Of a stretch of 38,836 nucleotides of DNA, positions 32,745-38,836 are shown one piece after another. The translations under genes were made by a program, and so were the position numbers. The notes beneath the pieces were generated by a model. It did not search any database, was not told the origin of the DNA, and saw only the letters and a program-made list of their open reading frames with translations. Location: positions 1-38,836 of the forward strand of contig NZ_JVDT01000237.1 of assembly GCF_001076885.1 (NCBI RefSeq). The letters are read 5' to 3'. The stretch comes from Bacillus sp. 522_BSPC. GTDB taxonomy: Bacteria > Bacillota > Bacilli > Bacillales > Cytobacillaceae. Positions within the stretch are counted from its first letter, which is position 1; each line of letters opens with the position of its first letter.

Positions 32745-32814
32745 AATTATCTCGAAATTGAGATAATTATATAAAAAAATATTCTTAATTAATATATCTT
32801 TAATTCGAAATAAT
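32745..32814 (-). promoter_or_regulatory. Two MhqR-type operators upstream of the dioxygenase gene
   Basis: The first site (32745-32768) is a clean inverted repeat, AATTATCTC-GAAATT-GAGATAATT. The second (32795-32814), TATCTTTAATTCGAAATAAT, matches the Bacillus MhqR pattern TATCTCGAATTCGAGATAAA with a few changes. They lie on both sides of the probable -10 TATAAT (minus strand, 32766-32771), about 48 bases centre to centre. The consensus is recalled from B. subtilis work; binding is inferred. Confidence 0.65.
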
Positions 32815-32946
32815 TTTATCATCTTATATATTTTTCGTCAATAGGAAAGAAAACAGGCCATTATAAATACCCTGCTATTTTTCTATTTTCCTTCTATCAA
32901 TCTAATTGCCAACCTTACTCTCCCTATATTACACTCTTCTCTCCTT

Positions 32947-33417
32947 CTATCTCCACAGGTCTTTTTTATCTAAATATTTTATTAACCCAAAGAATCCTCT
33001 AATTGTAAATAAAGTGAAATTTACGCTTGCAAAAGTATGTAGTGGTGACCATTTCTTCCATTTGAATAATTTACTGTTTTTCTCAAAGTACCATTGGCCA
33101 AAGCTCATTGGGACACTAAACACAAGACTTTTTAATAATTTCTTTCCTAAGTGATCTCTTTCCGTCATTTTTACCCAAAGCACACTTAATAAAGAAAAAA
33201 ATAACACATCATAAATGATATTTGTTTTAAAGATCTTCGGAAAAGGACGGACTGGATAGGAGATTTTTTTTGTACCCACAACATAAGCATCTACTAATGT
33301 TGCAAGAACACCTTTAGCGAAAAATATTAAGAAATTTTCTCTTCTTTTGCCTCTAAACAAAAATGGAACAGTTGCCACACAACCAGCTGTTAACATGCGC
33401 AATAATATTTTCTCCAT
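32947..33417 (-). CDS. CBO0543-type membrane protein
   Basis: A 156-residue protein with several hydrophobic stretches (ILLRMLTAGCVATVPFLF, FFAKGVLATLVDAYVVG, IIYDVLFFSLLSVLWVKM and FASVNFTLFTIRGFFGLI), so three to four membrane passes are likely. The layout resembles the CBO0543 family of uncharacterised Firmicute membrane proteins, often from spore-formers; this match is tentative. AGGGGATT precedes the ATG. A 23-base palindromic site lies just upstream. Confidence 0.65.
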   Translation of the reverse strand: MEKILLRMLTAGCVATVPFLFRGKRRENFLIFFAKGVLATLVDAYVVGTKKISYPVRPFPKIFKTNIIYDVLFFSLLSVLWVKMTERDHLGKKLLKSLVFSVPMSFGQWYFEKNSKLFKWKKWSPLHTFASVNFTLFTIRGFFGLIKYLDKKDLWR

Positions 33418-33436
33418 GGATAATCCCCTGCTTTCA

Positions 33437-33459
33437 AGATTAAGATTCTATCTTAATCT
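33437..33459 (-). promoter_or_regulatory. Palindromic operator-like site
   Basis: AGATTAAGAT-TCT-ATCTTAATCT is a perfect 10-base inverted repeat with a 3-base centre, 20 bases upstream of the CBO0543-type gene. Its position and symmetry suit a repressor site. No T-tract adjoins it and no regulator is adjacent. Confidence 0.5.
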
Positions 33460-33662
33460 CCCCATTTAGTCATAAAATATTCGGTTAAAATAACATTCTC
33501 CTAAATTATGCATACCTTTCTTTTCCATTTAAGAATCATTAAAATCATCTTAGTTCTCTTTCAAATAAAATCACATCTAAAAAGCTCCTGTTATTTAATG
33601 CTTAAAAAATCCTTTCAATATCACCACTTAAAAGACAATCTACTAAGCATTTGTGAATTTTA

Positions 33663-33700
33663 TGTGCATTTAAAGGGTTTCCCTTTGTGTTTCAAGCACA
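33663..33700 (-). terminator. Hairpin after the LysM/SleB-type gene
   Basis: AAAGGG-TTT-CCCTTT (33672-33686) lies inside TGTGC (33663-33667) and GCACA (33696-33700). It sits just past the stop codon of the minus-strand gene. It lacks a strong T-tract, so the terminator call is moderate. Confidence 0.45.
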
Positions 33701-33711
33701 CTTATTTTTAA

Positions 33712-34302
33712 TTACTTTGCAAACGTGTGATTACCAATTCTTACGGTAACTTCTTTTGTTAGAATCCACTCACTTTTTGCTGTTTGGGGATTGTAAAAAT
33801 ACAGGGATCCACTCCCTTTTCCTCTATATGCTACTGCCTCATCTACTGCTCTATAATCTATAGTGGTTGGATTATTATTTATTTTTCCATTTTGAACTGG
33901 AGAAAAAGCATAATAGCCATTTGAACGTTCATAAATTACTTCTCTTATTGTTTTTGGGAAAAGGTCACTATCTACACGATTTAAAACTACAGTCGCTACT
34001 GCAACTTTTCCAGCATAAGGTTCTCCTTGTGCTTCGGCAAAAATCAATTGAGCTAATAAAGTTCTTTCACTTGTGGTAATTGGTTCTGGTAAACTTAATC
34101 GTTGCCCTACATTTAATTTATTATCTTTTAAATTATTTGCTATTTGTATAGAACCTATAGGAACTCCACTTTGCTGACTTATTTTCCATAGAGTGTCTCC
34201 AGATTTTACTGTATAAAGAGACGATGCTTCTGTATTTACTCCAAAAAAGGATGACAATAATATTACTAGAAACACAGAATATAAAAATTTATTCGATTTC
34301 AT
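33712..34302 (-). CDS. Cell-wall hydrolase with LysM and SleB-type domain (YkvT-like)
   Basis: A 196-residue secreted hydrolase. The signal peptide ends near NTEASS. LysM is at 28-73 (YTVKSGDTLWKISQQSGVPIG, NKLNVGQRLSLP). A SleB/CwlJ-type Hydrolase_2 domain follows, beginning LLAQLIFAEAQGEPYAGKVAVATVVLNR with the catalytic Glu (probably Glu90) and continuing FSPVQNGKINNNPT and SLYFYNPQTAKS. Such enzymes cut spore cortex or cell-wall peptidoglycan. The one-LysM layout resembles B. subtilis YkvT rather than germination SleB. The ATG at 34302 has AGGAGG 7 bases upstream. Confidence 0.85.
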   Translation of the reverse strand: MKSNKFLYSVFLVILLSSFFGVNTEASSLYTVKSGDTLWKISQQSGVPIGSIQIANNLKDNKLNVGQRLSLPEPITTSERTLLAQLIFAEAQGEPYAGKVAVATVVLNRVDSDLFPKTIREVIYERSNGYYAFSPVQNGKINNNPTTIDYRAVDEAVAYRGKGSGSLYFYNPQTAKSEWILTKEVTVRIGNHTFAK

Positions 34303-34475
34303 ATAAACCTCCTAGTATTAATGTCCACAGGAATCATATTATCAACGAAACTATCTATTTACTACCTCCAATATTTTCCCATTCACTTTAAGACGATATT
34401 ATTAAGATTTCTTAAATGTGGCACATGTTTCCACTTGAACTTTTACACTATTAATAAATCAAGAATCTATTATTC

Positions 34476-35381
34476 TTAATCATACTTTAAGGAAAGAGCT
34501 TGACTCCCCATTTGTTTCCACGCATCTATAAAAGGACCTAATGGTTCTTTTTTGTTTTTTTCACCACTAATGGGATCATTAAAATATACAAAAGATTCAT
34601 CATATCCTGTAATTAACACCGAATGTTCTTTATACGTTATTTTAACTTTTCCATTTGGTGTCTCCCATTCTTCAAAGGAGGAGTTAGGTAATTTTTGATA
34701 GGTTGTATTCGTTATTATCCAAACCGGCCTGTCCTTTGAAAGATATAATTTTAGTTCCTCAAACTGTTTTCCTGTTAGATTATCTATTTTGTTTGGTAAA
34801 TACTCTTCCGCCAACTCTATTATAGGCCTGTGATAAACTCCATAGCCTGGTTTACTATAAGAATACATATCTCCAATATATCCATCATTGGGATCTCCCC
34901 AATGTATCTTTCCATTTTTAGTTGATAATGGTGTCTTATCTCTTTCTATTTTTTTAGCAAGTTCCATTTTATCTGTTTTAACTTGATAATATTGTAAGAA
35001 CATTGCTAAGCTAGTCACTTCACAGCCCCTAGGTAACTCAGGAAACTGCTTAATTATAGGTGCATCTAGTAAAATTTCCTTCTTAATTGTATCAGCTTTT
35101 TTAGATGGTTGATTTACTTCCTTAATTATGTCCTTAACTTCTTTAGGCTCTTCTTCTCCCTTTTTCATCATAAATTCCGGTAGTGGTATATCTACAATTA
35201 CATCCTTACGTAAAATCCTCTTTAGTTTGCCATTATCAATACTAAATAAAGAAACTAATATAATTAAATACAAAGTAGTAAGAGAAATTATAACTATATT
35301 AGTTCTTTTTACAAGTAATATTATTAAAACACTTGTAATCAACAAACTTATCATAATTAAGATAATAAACTGAAGTTTCAT
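34476..35381 (-). CDS. Membrane-anchored C39-family peptidase-like protein
   Basis: A 301-residue protein. Two N-terminal membrane helices (about 5-24 and 29-48) precede a charged linker (GEEEPKEVKDIIKEVNQP) and an extracellular C39_2-type papain-like domain from about residue 105. The catalytic triad is readable: Cys120 in ELPRGCEVTSLAM, His253 in KEHSVLITGY and Asp269 in FNDP. Similar proteins in B. subtilis (YvpB) are uncharacterised. It is not fused to an ABC transporter, unlike bacteriocin-processing C39 proteins, so its target is unknown. The ribosome site is weak (AGGAGAAT before the ATG). Confidence 0.75.
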   Translation of the reverse strand: MKLQFIILIMISLLITSVLIILLVKRTNIVIISLTTLYLIILVSLFSIDNGKLKRILRKDVIVDIPLPEFMMKKGEEEPKEVKDIIKEVNQPSKKADTIKKEILLDAPIIKQFPELPRGCEVTSLAMFLQYYQVKTDKMELAKKIERDKTPLSTKNGKIHWGDPNDGYIGDMYSYSKPGYGVYHRPIIELAEEYLPNKIDNLTGKQFEELKLYLSKDRPVWIITNTTYQKLPNSSFEEWETPNGKVKITYKEHSVLITGYDESFVYFNDPISGEKNKKEPLGPFIDAWKQMGSQALSLKYD

Positions 35382-35552
35382 CGCTATTCTCCTAATAAAT
35401 TTATAAATTAATAACTTAGTAATTTAAGTTTATAATCAAATCATCAAAAAAGTATGGAGAAAGAATGTTATCTTAAATCTGCACAATTTCTTCAATAATG
35501 ACTTCTATAATAGAAAAAAATATTATTCAAGAGAAATTAAAAAGGTGTGGAA

Positions 35553-35846
35553 ATGACTGTGTATAAAAGGAGAATTTATAATAATGGACAAATTGCTGTT
35601 CCTAAAAAATTACAGAAACAGTTGAACTTTAATGCTGGAGACCTTTTATTTATATATATACTAGACAAATCCATCATAATAAAAGCAAACCATGATAATA
35701 AAGATTTAAATCAATGTTATTTAAGTGGAAATCGTATTTCTATACCCAAGGAAATAAGAAATATACTGGGAATAACAAGTGATACACCACTTATTATGGG
35801 TATTACAGATGATAAAAATGGAATTTTTATAAAGATTGAAATATAA
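35553..35846 (+). CDS. AbrB/SpoVT-like protein with two tandem domains
   Basis: A 97-residue DNA-binding protein made of two copies of the AbrB-type swapped-hairpin motif. The first reads YNNGQIAVPKKLQKQLNFNAGDLLFIY; the second reads LSGNRISIPKEIRNILGITSDTPLIM. Each shows the G/N-x-I-x-V/I-P-K-x-(I/L) core. Most AbrB proteins have one such motif and dimerise; here one chain supplies both. Many antitoxins share this fold, but no toxin gene adjoins it. The ATG at 35553 follows AAAGGTG; a GTG at 35547 sits inside that site. It ends in a strong terminator shared with the opposite gene. Confidence 0.7.
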   Translation: MTVYKRRIYNNGQIAVPKKLQKQLNFNAGDLLFIYILDKSIIIKANHDNKDLNQCYLSGNRISIPKEIRNILGITSDTPLIMGITDDKNGIFIKIEI

Positions 35847-35893
35847 TGCAATAAATTTTTATCCTTCAATTTTTTCTTAATCATTGAGAAAAC

Positions 35894-35939
35894 AAAAAAG
35901 AACACCTTAAGTGAAATCAAAACTAAGGTGTTCTTTTTT
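35894..35939. terminator. Bidirectional rho-independent terminator
   Basis: AAAAAAGAACACCTTA (35894-35909) and TAAGGTGTTCTTTTTT (35924-35939) are perfect 16-base complements. T-tracts occur on both strands, so it can serve the AbrB-like gene and the opposite small His-rich gene. Confidence 0.85.
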
Positions 35940-35954
35940 ATATTACATATATCA

Positions 35955-36134
35955 TCATTTAGGCGAAAGTTCATTTAGTTTCCTATGCAATTCCCTATTT
36001 TCATTTTCTAATTTAATGACTCTTTTATCTAATTTATTATTATTCCTATTATGACTATGTCCTCCATGACTTTTCATCATAAATAACATCATAATTGGAC
36101 ATACAAGTACTAGCAAAATAGATAACCATTCCAT
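35955..36134 (-). CDS. Small His-rich membrane protein
   Basis: A 59-residue protein. MEWLSILLVLVCPIMMLFMM forms one membrane helix with a Cys-Pro and several Met. It is followed by HGGHSHNR, a possible metal-binding patch, and then a coiled-coil-like tail (LDKRVIKLENENRELHRKLNEL). Similar short proteins (DUF2933-like) occur near copper or heavy-metal genes; the family call is tentative. The ATG at 36134 is used, with AAAGGAG 8 bases upstream. It lies 88 bases after the zinc-type binding-protein gene, in the same direction. Confidence 0.6.
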   Translation of the reverse strand: MEWLSILLVLVCPIMMLFMMKSHGGHSHNRNNNKLDKRVIKLENENRELHRKLNELSPK

Positions 36135-36222
36135 TTTTATCACTCCTTTACTTTTTATTAGAATAATGTTAAAACAAGGATTTTTTATCGAGAAATTATG
36201 AACATATTTTTAACTTTCATTT

Positions 36223-37170
36223 TTATTGAGTAGCTAATTTTAATGTTGCTAAATTTTCTCGCATTACCGAAAAGTAATCATCTCCTTTTTTTATTTCTTT
36301 ATTTGTTAGACCTTCAATGGGATTTAATGTTAAAGATTTTGCACCAATAGTATCTTTAACTGTTTCTGCTACTTTTGGACTTACTAAAGTTTCAAATAAT
36401 ATATAATTTATTTGCCTTTCATTAGCAAAACTTATTAATTCTTTAAGCTTTTTAGGAGATGGCTCATCGGATGGAGAAATTCCTGTAATCGCTATTTGTT
36501 CCAATCCATATCTATTAGTCAAATAACCAAATGCATTGTGCGAAACTATTACTTCTTTTCGAATAGGATTAGATAATGCTTCAGTATATTCTGAATTTAA
36601 TTCATCAAAGTTAACAGCAATTTTGTTAAAGTTCTCTTCATAAACAACTTTTCCATCTGGGTCCAGTTTAATTAGCTCTTCCTTAATAACTTCAGCTATT
36701 TGCTTAGCTCGTATAGGATCTAGCCAAAAATGGGGATCGTATGTTTTATCTTCCTGGTCTTCTTTATCATTTGGTTCCGTACTCTCACCAGTTTCTCTTA
36801 AAGTCAATAAATCAACATATTCACTAGAATTAATAATCTTTTTATCTTTCGTATCAATACTTTTTATCGTATCTGTTACCCAACTTTCATACCCAGCACC
36901 ATTGTATATAAATAAATCAACTTCATTTAGATTTGCCAAATCTTTTGGTGATGGTTCATAATCATGTGGCTCAATACCCGGTTGCACAAGATTTATAACT
37001 TTAGCTCGGTCCCCTGCTATCTTAGTTGTAAAATCATATAAAGGGTAAAAGCTGGTCATTATTTTTAAACTTTCATCAGCAGTTTTTTCATTTGTGTTTT
37101 GGTTGTTATTACAAGCAGCCAAAAAAATGACCGATACAACAAACAAGATAAAAATTTTACTTTTAAACAT
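36223..37170 (-). CDS. znuA: Zinc/manganese-type ABC transporter substrate-binding lipoprotein (ZnuA/AdcA-like)
   Basis: A 315-residue lipoprotein of the cluster-9 metal-binding family. The signal and lipobox read FVVSVIFLAAC. The metal ligands lie in GIEPHDYEPSP, YDPHFWLDP and VSHNAFGYL, with a carboxylate in YILFETLVSPKVAETV. The loop between the first two ligands is acidic (GESTEPNDKEDQEDK) rather than the His-rich loop of many ZnuA proteins. It captures Zn2+ (or Mn2+) for a membrane permease, but no permease or ATPase gene is adjacent. TTGGAGG precedes the ATG at 37170. I could not see a Zur box (AT-rich palindrome) upstream. Confidence 0.85.
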   Translation of the reverse strand: MFKSKIFILFVVSVIFLAACNNNQNTNEKTADESLKIMTSFYPLYDFTTKIAGDRAKVINLVQPGIEPHDYEPSPKDLANLNEVDLFIYNGAGYESWVTDTIKSIDTKDKKIINSSEYVDLLTLRETGESTEPNDKEDQEDKTYDPHFWLDPIRAKQIAEVIKEELIKLDPDGKVVYEENFNKIAVNFDELNSEYTEALSNPIRKEVIVSHNAFGYLTNRYGLEQIAITGISPSDEPSPKKLKELISFANERQINYILFETLVSPKVAETVKDTIGAKSLTLNPIEGLTNKEIKKGDDYFSVMRENLATLKLATQ

Positions 37171-37211
37171 GGTTTCTCCTCCAAGATTCAATCTTTAAAG
37201 TAAGTAATTCT

Positions 37212-37258
37212 AAAAAAACATTAACCTAATTAACACTTCTTTAATCAAGTTAATGTTT
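37212..37258 (-). terminator. AT-rich terminator of the M23 gene
   Basis: AAACATTAAC (37216-37225) and GTTAATGTTT (37249-37258) are perfect 10-base arms with a further TTAAT/ATTAA inside. Read on the minus strand a run of seven T follows (plus-strand A at 37212-37218, partly within the arm). It separates the M23 gene from the binding-protein gene. Confidence 0.65.
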
Positions 37259-37291
37259 AAAATAATTTAATTGTATGATTGGATTGATGAT

Positions 37292-38557
37292 TTATATTGA
37301 AATATAATCGAGTGGGTTAACAGCATTCGATTTGGATGCATTCCACTGACCTTTATGAAGTTCAAAATGCAAATGCTGACCAAAAGATTGTCCAGTGTTC
37401 CCCATAATTCCTACTTGTTGCCCTTTGGAAACAGATTCCCCTGTCTTAACTACTCTACTATCCATGTGCGCATAAACAGTTGTATACACCTGACCATTAA
37501 TTGAGTGAGAGATAAAGACTACATTACCGTAACTTGTGGAATAATAAGATCTACTAACAACCCCATCAGCAGCAGCAACAATTGGCACATCAGCACTGTT
37601 AGCAATATCTATACCAGCATGAAACTTGTTCCATCTTTCACCAAGGGTGGATGTTAATCGTCCTTGAGCTGGAGTTGTCCATACCCCTTTGGTCTTTTTA
37701 GAAACATTTGTGTTCGCTTTAATACTACTAGAAGTACTTTTTGCTTCATTTTCTTTTTTAGTAGCTACTTGAGTTTTCTTCTCAGATTCTATTTTTATAG
37801 CTTTTTCGATAGCTTCCTTTTGAGAATCAAGTAATGAATTTTGTTCTTCTAAACTTAGTTTTTCATTTTCTAAATCTTCTTCTTTGTCCTTTAGAGATTG
37901 CATAATATCATCTTTATTTTTCTTTTGTATATCTAATTCGCTTTTTAGTTTCTTTTGAGACTCGCCATAATTTTCAAGTTTCACTAACAGATCTTTTGCT
38001 TCATTTTCCTTATCTTCTAACACTTTTTTATCATCCATATGTTGTTGGATTAAATCCTGATCTGCAGTAATTATTGTTGTTACCGCACCCGCTCTATCTA
38101 AAAAATCACTAAAACTCTGTGAGCCTATTAAAACATCCAAATAGTTAATAGTCCCAATCTCTTGATAAGATCGAGCCCTTTCTTTTAACAACTCTTCGCG
38201 TTGTTTTATTCGTTCCTTAAGAGTTTTTATTTCTTCATTTAATTTTTGAATTTTTATATTTGCATTTTTTATATTTTCATCATTTTCGCGTATTTTACTA
38301 TTCGTTTCTGTTATTAACATATCTAAACATTTAATCTCATCATTTATTTTATCTTGTTCTGTTTTTATGTTATCAAGCTCTTCCACTGCTTGTTCTAAAC
38401 CATCTTGGACTTTACTACGATTTTCTAGTATATTGAGTTTTTTATTTTGTAAATCTTCCTCAGAAGATGCTAATGCAATAGAAGTTGTATTAGTTAATGC
38501 TAATGAGGCTGCAATTCCGAACGTTATAACAGATGTCTTAATCAATAATTTACTCAT
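37292..38557 (-). CDS. Coiled-coil murein hydrolase with M23 (LytM) domain
   Basis: A 421-residue exported peptidoglycan endopeptidase. The signal peptide ends near IALASSE. A long coiled coil (about 35-265) contains the conserved IGTINYLDVLIGSQSFSDF stretch found in PcsB/CwlO/EnvC-type proteins. A Ser/Lys linker leads to the M23 domain (about 295-420). FHAGIDIA holds the zinc ligands, YTTVYAHMD follows, and QHLHFELH gives the HxH motif. The zinc site looks complete. Coiled coils of this type usually keep such hydrolases inactive until they meet FtsEX; that link is inferred. AAAGGA precedes the ATG. Confidence 0.88.
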   Translation of the reverse strand: MSKLLIKTSVITFGIAASLALTNTTSIALASSEEDLQNKKLNILENRSKVQDGLEQAVEELDNIKTEQDKINDEIKCLDMLITETNSKIRENDENIKNANIKIQKLNEEIKTLKERIKQREELLKERARSYQEIGTINYLDVLIGSQSFSDFLDRAGAVTTIITADQDLIQQHMDDKKVLEDKENEAKDLLVKLENYGESQKKLKSELDIQKKNKDDIMQSLKDKEEDLENEKLSLEEQNSLLDSQKEAIEKAIKIESEKKTQVATKKENEAKSTSSSIKANTNVSKKTKGVWTTPAQGRLTSTLGERWNKFHAGIDIANSADVPIVAAADGVVSRSYYSTSYGNVVFISHSINGQVYTTVYAHMDSRVVKTGESVSKGQQVGIMGNTGQSFGQHLHFELHKGQWNASKSNAVNPLDYISI

Positions 38558-38821
38558 TCGAATGTCCTTTCTTTATCAATCTCTAATAACAAGCAAAATT
38601 ATAACATCACTTTTTGTCGAATTTGGAGATGAAAAATATTACAATTATATTTCACTGTAATATTCTGATAAAATTCAAGGAGTAATTTACCACTAAGAAG
38701 TTCATAATAAAACTTTATTCACTAATATAAACGTTTGGTGAATCACACATTTAACTCCCTGCATAATTTCTTCATATAATTGGAGTATTATAAAAAATAT
38801 AAAATAAATTCAGGTGACCTA

Positions 38822-38836
38822 ATGAAAAAACTTTCC
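38822..38836 (+). CDS. Start of a gene running off the right edge
   Basis: ATG at 38822 follows AGGTGA at 5 to 6 bases and encodes M-K-K-L-S before the window ends, in keeping with a signal-peptide start. Only five codons are visible, so the product cannot be named. It is divergent from the M23 gene; the 264 bases between them are AT-rich with no clear element. Confidence 0.4.

Noticed and set aside
35553-35846. Antitoxin of a toxin-antitoxin pair
   Set aside because: No small toxin gene adjoins it; a strong terminator follows directly.
37171-37291. Zur or AdcR operator before the binding-protein gene
   Set aside because: The inverted repeat there fits a terminator of the M23 gene with a T-run; I saw no convincing Zur-type palindrome.

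Overview
The window comes from the chromosome of a low-GC Gram-positive bacterium of the Bacillaceae type. The basis is AT-rich DNA, strong AGGAGG ribosome sites with many GTG/TTG starts, lipoproteins, an LPxTG wall protein, MsmX, and an MhqO-like dioxygenase behind MhqR-type operators. No tRNA, rRNA, CRISPR array or prophage was seen. Product calls were made by reading motifs, not by database search.

Layout. 1-180: the end of an IS200/IS605-type element running off the left edge. 232-2829: a secreted GH73 glucosaminidase with nine ChW repeats. 2981-3014: a perfect 34-bp palindrome. 3080-7375: a decaying sugar or polyol locus. It holds a gene remnant, a ROK regulator and an SDR dehydrogenase that are both 5'-truncated and fused head to head, a frameshifted FGGY kinase, and an intact GPH symporter. 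7453-8740: two lipoproteins. 8891-11133: a membrane-anchored Mrr-like nuclease, an ElaA-type acetyltransferase and a glycosyltransferase. 11425-12441: a YhhX-like oxidoreductase. 12493-16296: a catabolic unit of a YtcJ-type amidohydrolase, a class III aminotransferase and a GntR/FCD regulator, with a matching operator in front of both the enzyme operon and the regulator. 16408-18558: a methyltransferase, an M50-type membrane protease and a small membrane protein. 18899-21395: a Gfo/Idh oxidoreductase, the shared sugar-ABC ATPase MsmX and a Gfo/Idh remnant. 21666-27575: a 1969-residue wall-anchored protein with three lamin-tail domains and a calcineurin-like phosphoesterase. 27921-29672: a small membrane protein and a PadR/HAAS pair. 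29730-32726: a VOC protein, a VanW protein, a SnoaL-like protein and the MhqO-like dioxygenase. 32947-38557: a CBO0543-type membrane protein, LysM/SleB hydrolase, C39 peptidase, tandem AbrB-like regulator, small His-rich membrane protein, zinc-type substrate-binding lipoprotein and M23 murein hydrolase. A new gene starts at 38822.

Themes. Cell-wall work recurs (GH73, SleB-type, M23, LPxTG, C39, VanW). Carbohydrate and amine catabolism is the second theme, partly broken. A third is a family of intergenic inverted repeats with arms close to AGAGGGACGGTTCT/AGAACCGTCCCTCT. At least six copies lie at gene 3' ends; their arms covary while their loops differ.

The strongest leads are this repeat family, the GntR operator pair with its enzyme operon, the ROK/SDR deletion scar, the tandem MhqR-type sites, the lamin-tail/phosphoesterase wall protein and the membrane-bound Mrr-like nuclease. 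I did not find a clear multi-gene defence or other wholly new system.
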